Assembly: GCF_024649945.1 (NCBI RefSeq)
Contig: NZ_JANKMS010000006.1
Location: 124,001 to 188,000 of the forward strand
Length of the DNA: 64,000 nt
Direction: 5' to 3'
DNA from: Flavobacterium panacis
GTDB lineage: Bacteria > Bacteroidota > Bacteroidia > Flavobacteriales > Flavobacteriaceae
The notes under the pieces were generated by a model that ran no database searches, was not told where the DNA came from, and saw nothing but the letters and a program-made list of their open reading frames with translations. Positions 1-10,582 of this stretch are shown here, one piece after another (within the stretch, counting starts at the first letter, position 1; each line of letters starts with the position of its first letter). A program made the translations under genes and the position numbers.

Positions 1-75
1 TGCGAGAGCTAAAAAAACTAAACTTAAAAATTAATCTCGCAAAGACATAAAGTCACAAAGAAAAAATAAACTTAG

Positions 76-93
76 TCCCGATAGCTATCGGGA
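76..93. repeat. Perfect 18-bp palindrome in leader region
   Basis: TCCCGATAGCTATCGGGA is a perfect palindrome. Related forms occur at 10505-10520 and 15545-15562, each beside other repeat arms. The surrounding 1-134 has no gene. It also carries half of a CGCAAAG-type repeat (about 36-60), whose full form is at 26847-26923. Confidence 0.8.
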
Positions 94-134
94 TATCGCC
101 TTCGTGGCAAAAGCAAACAAAACATAACCAAAAA

Positions 135-1259
135 ATGAAAATTAAGTATCTAATCCTAACCATTTCAGCGCTTGCCATAACAAGCTGTGCAACCAAATAC
201 AAGAAAAGAGAAATTACCGACAACGTAATGCAGGAAATTTACGAAGAAGTAAAAACGCCTTATAAATACGGTTTGGTGATGGTGCCAACGGACAACTCTT
301 ATAAAATGGATTGCCCGAGTGTTTTTAGAAAAGACGGAAAATGGTACATGACATATTTAATTTATGATGGAAGAGGTTATGAAACTTGGTTAGCAGAAAG
401 TGATAATCTTTTAGACTGGAAATATCTAGGAAAAGTGATGTCGTTTTCAGAAAATGAAAAACACTGGGATGTCAACCAAAAAGCAGGATATATTTCGTTG
501 CAAGACATGACTTGGGGCGGAAGCTACGAATGGGAAAAATACGATGATAAATACTGGATGAGTTATTTTGGTGGAGACAGCAAAGGGTACGAAGCAGGAG
601 TTCTATCAATCGGAATGGCTTATACGAAAGAAGCGCCAACAAAACCACATGAATTTCAAAGATTAGAAAGTCCAGTTTTAACGCCAAAAGACAAAGACGC
701 TAAATGGTGGGATAATAGCACAATGTATAAAAACAGTGTAATTCGTGATAAAGATAAATTGACAGGACACAATTTTATCATGTATTACAATGCCCGTGGA
801 GATAGTATCAATCCAGCGAAAGGTGCTGAACGCATTGCTATGGCAGTATCAAACGATATGAAACATTGGGAGCGTTATGGTAATAAACCTTTAATCAATC
901 ATCATAAAGGAATTTCTGGAGATGCTTATATTCAGCGTATTAATGATACTTGGGTAATGTTTTATTTCGGAGCTTTCTGGACAGGTTGGAATCAAGGTGC
1001 ATTTAATCGTTTCGCCGTTTCAAATGATTTAGTAAACTGGACCGATTGGAAAGGCGACGATTTAGTAAAATCATCTGAACCTTACGATGATATGTTTGCA
1101 CATAAATCATTTGTGGTGAAACATGATGGTGTTGTGTATCATTTCTATTGTGCTGTTAACAAAGCAGAGCAAAGAGGAATCGCGATAGCAACTTCGAAAG
1201 ATTTAGGAAAAAGCAAATTGAATTTTGTAGCTCCGCCGGAGAAGAAAAAGAAGAATTAA
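135..1259 (+). CDS. Beta-propeller glycoside hydrolase (GH43/GH117/GH130-like), lipoprotein
   Basis: The 374-residue product starts with a lipoprotein signal whose lipobox ends at Cys18 (ITSC), so it is probably membrane-anchored. The rest has the repeated pattern of a five-bladed propeller: DCPSVFRKDGKWYMTY near residue 59, then SNDMKHWERYG, NDTWVMFYFG, SNDLVNWTDW and HKSFVVKHDGVVYHFY. Blade motifs of the form S(N/K)D-x-x-x-W are typical of GH43, GH117 and GH130 proteins. I cannot choose a family or a substrate. It is the first complete gene of the pectin cluster and probably trims a side-chain sugar. The start is supported by the signal sequence directly after ATG and by an A-rich leader. 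Confidence 0.7.
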   Translation: MKIKYLILTISALAITSCATKYKKREITDNVMQEIYEEVKTPYKYGLVMVPTDNSYKMDCPSVFRKDGKWYMTYLIYDGRGYETWLAESDNLLDWKYLGKVMSFSENEKHWDVNQKAGYISLQDMTWGGSYEWEKYDDKYWMSYFGGDSKGYEAGVLSIGMAYTKEAPTKPHEFQRLESPVLTPKDKDAKWWDNSTMYKNSVIRDKDKLTGHNFIMYYNARGDSINPAKGAERIAMAVSNDMKHWERYGNKPLINHHKGISGDAYIQRINDTWVMFYFGAFWTGWNQGAFNRFAVSNDLVNWTDWKGDDLVKSSEPYDDMFAHKSFVVKHDGVVYHFYCAVNKAEQRGIAIATSKDLGKSKLNFVAPPEKKKKN

Positions 1260-1295
1260 GTACAAAGTACAAAGAATTAAGATATAGTACGTTTT

Positions 1296-1328
1296 AAACC
1301 TGACAGGTTTTTAAAACCTGTCAGGTTT
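1296..1328. repeat. Hairpin repeat, family C (CCTGACAGG type)
   Basis: Two perfect 16-base arms (1296-1311 and 1313-1328) are separated by one base. The core is AAACCTGACAGGTTTT. An identical 33-base copy lies at 29457-29489 and a variant lies at 5068-5100. No long T tract follows, so a terminator role is uncertain. Confidence 0.9.
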
Positions 1329-1355
1329 AATTACAAAGATAAATAAAGACACAGT

Positions 1356-4806
<3,451 letters not shown>

Positions 4807-4843
4807 GAAATTAATAATTGACAAGTAAAAATTAAAGATATAG

Positions 4844-4949
4844 TTTGTCATTTCGACGTAAGGAGAAATCACACGCGGGATTCGACATAGATTGAAGACA
4901 AACTTTGAGGAGTTTCTAGTGTGATTTCTCCTTACGTCGAAATGACAAA
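4844..4949. repeat. Long inverted repeat, family B
   Basis: Perfect 31-base arms lie at 4844-4874 and 4919-4949. Compared with the copy at 1356-1457 the arm reads GACGTAAGGAG instead of GAGGAACGAG, and the opposite arm is changed to match. It lies in the 415-base gap 4807-5221, which holds only repeats. Confidence 0.9.
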
Positions 4950-4978
4950 AAAGCTTAATAGTAACTGATTATCAAAAC

Positions 4979-5054
4979 ATAGCCCAAGGTTTCAACCTTG
5001 GGAAACGTATTGTGTAATTACGTTGAATCCCAATGGTTGAAACCATTGGCTATG
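4979..5054. repeat. Double-hairpin repeat, family D
   Basis: Outer ends CATAGCC and GGCTATG enclose two hairpins, CCCAAGGTTTCAACCTTGGG (4983-5002) and CCAATGGTTGAAACCATTGG (5030-5049). The two hairpins can also pair with each other through TTTCAACC/GGTTGAAA, so alternative folds are possible. Confidence 0.85.
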
Positions 5055-5067
5055 TTATAAATACATC

Positions 5068-5100
5068 AAACCCGACAGGTTTTTAAAACCTGTCGGGTTT
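5068..5100. repeat. Hairpin repeat, family C variant
   Basis: AAACCCGACAGGTTTT is followed by one base and its exact complement. Relative to the copies at 1296 and 29457 one base differs in the left arm, and the partner base in the right arm differs to match. Confidence 0.9.
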
Positions 5101-5123
5101 ACTAAGAGAAAAAAATCCCTTAA

Positions 5124-5170
5124 ATCTGCAAAATCTGCGAGAGTAAAATTTTCCCGCAGATTTTGCAGAT
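5124..5170. repeat. Inverted repeat, family A (CGCAGATTTTGCAGAT type)
   Basis: The 16-base arms ATCTGCAAAATCTGCG (5124-5139) and CGCAGATTTTGCAGAT (5155-5170) are exact complements around a 15-base AT-rich loop. This is the commonest repeat family in the window. It is the last repeat before the GH106 gene. Confidence 0.9.
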
Positions 5171-5221
5171 CAAGCAGATTTTAAAAAATTAAAGAAGATT
5201 AAATTGAATTAAAATATAAAA

Positions 5222-8200
5222 ATGTCTAACCGTAAACCATTTTTTCTTTTTGCAAAGGACTTTCGACTTTTGGCTTTCCAACTTTGGACTGCAATGTTTT
5301 TGCTTCTCGCAAGCATCGTCTCTGCGCAGGAATTCCATAAAAAAGAATCTTTTCAGCCAACATTAGAATCCTCAAAGACTTGGGTGTATTGGTATTGGAT
5401 GAAATCGGCGTATTCTAAAGCAGGAATCACAGCCGATTTAGAAGCCATGAAACAAAACGGAATTGCAGGCGCTTATTTAATGACCATCAAAGGTCCAGCA
5501 AATCCGCCATTGATTGATCCGCCTGTTTTACAGTTGACACCCGAATTTTGGGATATGATTAACTGGGCTTTCAAAGAAGCAGATCGTTTAGGTTTAAAAC
5601 TCGCTTTTCACGGAGCAGACGGATTTGCTGTTGCAGGTGGTCCGTGGATTAAGCCTGAAATGTCGATGCAGAGAGTAGTTTGGTCAACAACAGAAATTTT
5701 AGGTGGAAAAAAAGTCGTTTCAAAACTTCCTGTTCCAGAGCATTATAAAGATTATTATAAAGACATTGCAGTTTTTGCTCTTCCGATAAAAGAATATCAA
5801 AAGACTTCTCAGATTCAATTGCCAAAAGTAACGACATCAAACAATACAGATGCTTCGTTTTTGGCTGATCCTAAAAAAGATGAAAACTTCAAATTTTCCG
5901 ATGCAGGTTGGATTCAGTACGAATTTGCACAGCCTTTTACCTGTAAATCAATTGTAATTGAAACCAAAGGAAGAGATTATCAAGCGCAGCGCTTAATTGT
6001 CGAAGTAAGTGATGACGGAGTTCATTTTAAATTCCACGAAAGATTGATTGCACCTCGTCACGGTTGGCAGGATATGGATTTTCCAAATACACATACAATT
6101 ACACCAGTTACAGCAAAATATTTCAGATTTGTTTATGATCCAGTAGGAACAGAACCAGGAGCAGAAGATTTGGATTTTGCGAAATGGAAACAAAATCTGA
6201 AAGTGAGTAAAATTACACTTTCAAATCAGTCCTTAATCAATAATTACGAAGGAAAATCAGGCGCGATTTGGCGTTTGACTCCAGAAACTACAGAAAAACA
6301 AATTCCGAATACAGATGCATTCAAAAAATCAGAAATAATCAATATTTCCAATTTTGTTGATGCTGGCGGAAACCTGAATTGGAAAGCCCCAAAAGGAAAA
6401 TGGAAAATTATCCGAATGGGACATACTTCGACAGGACACGAAAATGCAACAGGTGGAGCAGGAAAAGGATTAGAAGTAGATAAATTTAATCCCGAATTAA
6501 TTCGTTTTCAATTGGATCATTGGTTTGGAGAAGCGGTTCGTTCTGCTGGTCCAGAATTGGCTTCAAGAGTTTTGGCAATTCTTCATTTTGATAGTTGGGA
6601 ATGCGGAAGTCAAAACTGGTCTTCGGTTTTTCAGACTGAATTTAAAAAGAGACGTGGTTATGATATTTTGGAATATTTGCCTGTAATGGCTGGAATTCCA
6701 TTAGAAAGTGCCGATTTTTCAGAGAAAGTTTTATACGATGTTAGAAAAACAATTGGCGATTTAGTAGCAGATAATTTCTACGGAACTGTCGCTCAAATTG
6801 CCAAAGAATATAAAGTCAAATTAAGTTCTGAAAATGTCGCTCCAACCATGATGAGCGATGCTTTATTACATTACAAATATGTAGATTATCCGGGCGGTGA
6901 ATTTTGGCTGAAAAGTCCAACACACGACAAACCTTTTGATATGGTGGATGCGATTTCGGGCGGACATATTTACGGAAAAGACATTATTCAGGCAGAATCT
7001 TTCACGGCTTTGCGCATGGATTGGGACGAACATCCTGGAAATTTAAAAACAACCGCTGACCGAAATTATGCTTTAGGAATCAATCGTTTATTTTACCACG
7101 TTTTTGTACATAATCCGTGGACGGACAGAAAGCCGGGAATGACTTTAGACGATATCGGAACTTTTTTTCAGAGAGATCAAACGTGGTGGAAACCCGGAAA
7201 AGCTTGGTTTGATTATTGCCAAAGAGTACAATTTCAATTGCAGAAAGGAAAACCTGTAATTGATTTGGCGGTTTTTATTGGAGAAGATTTTCCTTCGCGT
7301 TCTTTTGTTCCAGATCGTTTGGTGCAGTTTATTCCGAATGTTTTTGGAAAGGAAAGGTTAGAAAGCGAGAAAATCCGTTTAGAAAATGATGGTCAACCAA
7401 CAGCAAAAATGCCAAAAGAAGTCACTTATTCTAAAAACATTACTGATTTATCACAATGGATTAACGCTTTAAATGGTTATCAATACGATTCTTTTAATGC
7501 AGATGTTTTAATCAACCGAGCAAAAGTCGTAAACGGAAAAGTAACGTTTGAAGGCGGAATCGAATACGGAGCTTTACTGTTTCCGGGAAGTCATAAAATG
7601 GCGCCGAATAAAATTTTATCTTTGGCTTCCGCCGAAAAAATCCTGCAATTGCTAAAAGACGGAGCTACGATTTTTGTAGATGAAAAACCAACGATTCAGC
7701 CGGGAATTCAATCAGAATCAGATCAAAAGAAATGGCAGCATGTGATTGATGAAATTTGGAATAACGCCAATTCATCTTCATGGAAAATCGGAAAAGGAAC
7801 AGTTGTCAAATTACCTTATTTAGGAAACGATTTTGCTTCAATCGGAATCACTCAAGATGTTTATTTTCCAAATTTAAATAGAGCCGATTCAGAAACGATT
7901 GCTTGGGCGCACAGAAAAGCAGATAAAGAAGAGGTATATTTTCTTTCGAATCAAAAAGAACAAAAAAGAACATTTGATGCTTCTTTCAGAATAGCTGGAA
8001 AAGTTCCACAATGGTACAATCCTGTTACGGACAAAACTTCGGCTGTAACCAATTGGAAAATAGAAAACGGAAGAACAATTGTTTTTTTAACTTTAGAGGC
8101 AAACGAATCTGGTTTTGTAATTTTTAAAGAAGAAGCAAAAGAAGTTTTAGCTCAAGGAAAAACAGCTGAATTTGAAAAAGTTCAGGTTTTAGATGAAAAC

Positions 8201-8656
8201 TGGGAACTTCAATTTGATCCAGAATTTAAAGGTCCAAAAGAAGTCATAAAAACAAATAAACTTTTTGATTGGAGTACTTCTGAAAATGATCAAATTAAGC
8301 ATTATTCAGGAACTGTTATTTATAAAAAAGAATTTGTTTGGAAAGGAAAAGACACCAATAAAATCTGGCTTGATTTAGGTGAAATTGCCAATATTGCCGA
8401 AGTTTCAATCAACGGAAAAGATTGCGGAACGCTATGGACTTTCCCTTTCAAAACAGATATTTCGAATGCCTTACAAAAAGGAAAAAATATAATTGTAATA
8501 AAAGTGACCAATACGTGGGCAAACCGATTAATTGGTGATCAAAATTTACCAAAAGAAGAAAGGTTAACTTGGACGACAGCACCATTTAGGCTGGAAGTAA
8601 ATCCATTGTTGAAAGCGGGATTATTGAGGCCGATAACGATTCTGAAAGAAAAATAA
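5222..8656 (+). CDS. GH106 alpha-L-rhamnosidase
   Basis: The 1144-residue secreted enzyme matches GH106. It opens with the family-typical WVYWYWMKSAYSKAGITADL block (residues about 57-76) and the GIAGAYLM segment. The later barrel motifs SSENVAP and QAESFTAL carry conserved acidic residues. A C-terminal beta-sandwich (LDLGEIANIAEVSINGKDCG) resembles the GH2 jelly-roll seen in family structures. Known GH106 enzymes release alpha-L-rhamnose, and one acts on an RG-II side chain. The signal peptide has an unusually long, aromatic-rich n-region encoded by a CTTT-periodic stretch (5256-5291). The internal Met25 alone would leave no basic n-region, so the ATG at 5222 is preferred. Confidence 0.88.
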   Translation: MSNRKPFFLFAKDFRLLAFQLWTAMFLLLASIVSAQEFHKKESFQPTLESSKTWVYWYWMKSAYSKAGITADLEAMKQNGIAGAYLMTIKGPANPPLIDPPVLQLTPEFWDMINWAFKEADRLGLKLAFHGADGFAVAGGPWIKPEMSMQRVVWSTTEILGGKKVVSKLPVPEHYKDYYKDIAVFALPIKEYQKTSQIQLPKVTTSNNTDASFLADPKKDENFKFSDAGWIQYEFAQPFTCKSIVIETKGRDYQAQRLIVEVSDDGVHFKFHERLIAPRHGWQDMDFPNTHTITPVTAKYFRFVYDPVGTEPGAEDLDFAKWKQNLKVSKITLSNQSLINNYEGKSGAIWRLTPETTEKQIPNTDAFKKSEIINISNFVDAGGNLNWKAPKGKWKIIRMGHTSTGHENATGGAGKGLEVDKFNPELIRFQLDHWFGEAVRSAGPELASRVLAILHFDSWECGSQNWSSVFQTEFKKRRGYDILEYLPVMAGIPLESADFSEKVLYDVRKTIGDLVADNFYGTVAQIAKEYKVKLSSENVAPTMMSDALLHYKYVDYPGGEFWLKSPTHDKPFDMVDAISGGHIYGKDIIQAESFTALRMDWDEHPGNLKTTADRNYALGINRLFYHVFVHNPWTDRKPGMTLDDIGTFFQRDQTWWKPGKAWFDYCQRVQFQLQKGKPVIDLAVFIGEDFPSRSFVPDRLVQFIPNVFGKERLESEKIRLENDGQPTAKMPKEVTYSKNITDLSQWINALNGYQYDSFNADVLINRAKVVNGKVTFEGGIEYGALLFPGSHKMAPNKILSLASAEKILQLLKDGATIFVDEKPTIQPGIQSESDQKKWQHVIDEIWNNANSSSWKIGKGTVVKLPYLGNDFASIGITQDVYFPNLNRADSETIAWAHRKADKEEVYFLSNQKEQKRTFDASFRIAGKVPQWYNPVTDKTSAVTNWKIENGRTIVFLTLEANESGFVIFKEEAKEVLAQGKTAEFEKVQVLDENWELQFDPEFKGPKEVIKTNKLFDWSTSENDQIKHYSGTVIYKKEFVWKGKDTNKIWLDLGEIANIAEVSINGKDCGTLWTFPFKTDISNALQKGKNIIVIKVTNTWANRLIGDQNLPKEERLTWTTAPFRLEVNPLLKAGLLRPITILKEK

Positions 8657-8659
8657 TTC

Positions 8660-8870
8660 ATATTTCGCTCCGCTGGAGCTTTTGTATGATGGTATTGTTT
8701 ATTCTATAAATATTTCGTCCCTCTGGGACTTGTGCAGGATAGAATATATATAGAAAATACAGACATTTTTTTTAAGAATAATAATAGAGATAGAAAAGCT
8801 CTGGAAGAGCGAAATATTTATAGAAAATAATAAAAGAAGAGTAGTTAAGCTCCAGAGGAGCGACACATCT
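8660..8870. repeat. Cluster of short GCTCC hairpins, family E
   Basis: The gap 8657-8894 holds four short palindromes on alternating strands: GCTCCGCTGGAGC, TCCCTCTGGGA, GCTCTGGAAGAGC and GCTCCAGAGGAGC. They are joined by AT-rich spacers that contain CTATAAATAT or its complement. A similar cluster lies at 49769-49930. Confidence 0.75.
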
Positions 8871-8894
8871 TTTGAAAATTTAAGGATAAATAAA

Positions 8895-10328
8895 ATGAAA
8901 AATTTTAAACACATTTCTGTTATTGTAATTGCATTTTTAGCAAGTCTCCAAATCAATGCAAAAATCAAAATGCCTGCATTGTTTACAGACAACATGATGC
9001 TACAGCAAAAATCAAACGCACCAATTTGGGGCTGGGCGGAAAAGAATGCAAACGTCACGATCAAAACATCGTGGAATTCTAAAAGCTACAAAACTAAAGC
9101 CGATGCTTCGGGTAAATGGAAAACAGAATTGCAAACACCAGTTGCAGGCGGACCATTTACAATTGAAGTAACAGAAGGAACTGAAAAAGTAACGATTAAA
9201 AACATTTTAATTGGAGAAGTTTGGCTTTGTTCCGGACAATCGAATATGGAAATGCCTTTGAAAGGTTTTCAAGGGCAACCTGTTAGAAACGGAAACGAAA
9301 TCATTGTAAGATCAACCAATAAAAATATTCGTTTAATTACGATTCCGCGTGCGACGGTTTTAGAACCAAAAGACGATTTTGAAGGAAAATGGGAAGAAGC
9401 TTCTCCAAAATCGACATCCAATTTTAGTGCGACGGCTTGGTATTTTGGATCACTTTTACAGGAAGTTTTGAATGTTCCGGTTGGATTGATTCATGTTTCT
9501 TACGGAGGTTCAAGTATGGAAGCATGGATGAACAAGGAAATGCTTAAAGATTTCGCAAGCGCTAAAATTCCGACTACAAAAGAAGAATTAGCCAAAGATC
9601 CAAATCGTGTTCCAACGACTTTGTTTAATGGAATGCTTTCGCCTGTAATTGGCTACGGAATCAAAGGTTGTATTTGGTATCAGGGAGAATCGAATTACGA
9701 AAGAGCTAATGAATACACCGCTTTAATGAAAAAAATGGTAAGCAGTTGGAGAACGATGTGGAATCAGGGAGATTTTCCTTTTTATTTCGCTCAAATTGCG
9801 CCGTTTAATTATGCTTCATTTCATCCAAAAGATTATCTAGAAAAATACAATTCAGCTTATTTGAGAGAGGCGCAGTTTAAGGCTTCAAAAGAAATTTCTA
9901 ATTCGGCAATGGCAGTTTTAATGGACGTTGGAGAAGAAAATAACATTCACCCAATGGACAAAGAAAAAGGAGGAAACCGTTTGGCTTTTCAGGCTTTGGC
10001 AAGAACATATGGAATTGAAGGTTTCGAATTCGAAAGCCCGAAATACAAATCGATGGAGATAAAAGACGGTGCTGTAACGGTTTCTTTTGATGATGTGGCA
10101 AATGGCATTACTTCTTATGAAAAAGAAGTGACAGGCTTTGAAATAGCAGGCGAAGACAAAGTTTTTTATCCAGCGAAAACAGTTGTAAGAAGAAAATCGG
10201 TGGTTTTAACTTCTGATAAAGTAAAGAAACCAGTTGTAATACGATATTTATGGAAAGATTTCGCCAAAGCGGAATTGTTTAGCGCAGGAGGGTTGCCGGT
10301 TTCTTCGTTTAGAACAGACGAGTGGTAA
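8895..10328 (+). CDS. SGNH-type carbohydrate O-acetylesterase (sialate O-acetylesterase-like)
   Basis: The 477-residue secreted esterase has a small N-terminal beta-sandwich (residues about 24-100) followed by the SGNH fold. The nucleophile is Ser116 in LCSGQSNMEMP. GCIWYQGESN forms the second conserved block, and DVGEENNIHPMDKEKGGNRLA near residue 350 supplies the likely Asp/His pair. The family is often labelled sialate O-acetylesterase. In a pectin cluster it more plausibly removes acetyl groups from RG-II or rhamnogalacturonan sugars. It lies 238 bases after the GH106 gene. Confidence 0.82.
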   Translation: MKNFKHISVIVIAFLASLQINAKIKMPALFTDNMMLQQKSNAPIWGWAEKNANVTIKTSWNSKSYKTKADASGKWKTELQTPVAGGPFTIEVTEGTEKVTIKNILIGEVWLCSGQSNMEMPLKGFQGQPVRNGNEIIVRSTNKNIRLITIPRATVLEPKDDFEGKWEEASPKSTSNFSATAWYFGSLLQEVLNVPVGLIHVSYGGSSMEAWMNKEMLKDFASAKIPTTKEELAKDPNRVPTTLFNGMLSPVIGYGIKGCIWYQGESNYERANEYTALMKKMVSSWRTMWNQGDFPFYFAQIAPFNYASFHPKDYLEKYNSAYLREAQFKASKEISNSAMAVLMDVGEENNIHPMDKEKGGNRLAFQALARTYGIEGFEFESPKYKSMEIKDGAVTVSFDDVANGITSYEKEVTGFEIAGEDKVFYPAKTVVRRKSVVLTSDKVKKPVVIRYLWKDFAKAELFSAGGLPVSSFRTDEW

Positions 10329-10362
10329 TTTTTATAATGGTTAATTGTGAATTGACATACAG

Positions 10363-10443
10363 TTTGTAATTTCGAGGAACGAGACCCGAGCAATAGCGAA
10401 TAGGCGAAGCAAATCTCCGCAAGTAGCTCTACAAAGATTGGAA
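10363..10443. repeat. Degenerate family B repeat (left half)
   Basis: TTTGTAATTTCGAGGAACGAG starts a family B left arm and continues into an interior with CTACAAAGATTGG, but no complementary right arm follows. It is followed by family A (about 10451-10477), the palindrome CCCGATAGTTATCGGG at 10505-10520, and the hairpin at 10550-10568. Confidence 0.7.
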
Positions 10444-10549
10444 TTATAGCTCTCGCAGATTTAGCAGATCTTGCAGATAAAATATAATCAGCTGAATCTG
10501 TCATCCCGATAGTTATCGGGAGCGAGAGAAAAATAAAAATTAATACTTA

Positions 10550-10568
10550 CAAGGTTTTTAAAACCTTG
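10550..10568. repeat. Hairpin repeat, family C (CAAGGTTTTTAAAACCTTG)
   Basis: This compact hairpin lies 14 bases upstream of the DUF5703-type gene. Related hairpins with CCTGCAAGG and CCTTGTAGG ends occur at 36550-36576, 46911-46937 and 57921-57947. Confidence 0.85.
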
Positions 10569-10582
10569 CAGGAAAGAAAACG

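Noticed and set aside
472..687. Minus-strand open frames opposite many of the large genes, for example 472-687, 11429-11818 and 16732-17226
   Set aside because: They lie wholly or largely inside strong plus-strand enzyme genes, carry no recognisable motif or start context, and their amino-acid composition is that of antisense reading.
1296..1328. Family C hairpins as ordinary terminators
   Set aside because: Stems are strong but no consistent T tract follows, several lie just upstream of start codons, and identical copies are dispersed, which fits a repeat family better.
5124..5170. Possible CRISPR-like array made of the CTGCGAGA repeats
   Set aside because: Repeats are inverted pairs, not direct repeats with regular unique spacers, and no cas genes are present.
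8728..8742. GTGCAGGATAGAA as a fourth CAGGA operator
   Set aside because: Only one half-site is present, the second is missing at the 10-base distance, and it lies within a family E cluster.
8699..9064. Minus-strand frame of 121 codons over the gap before the SGNH esterase gene
   Set aside because: It covers the family E hairpins and the start of the esterase gene and has a low-complexity Phe/Ile/Leu-rich sequence, so it is an artefact of repeats.
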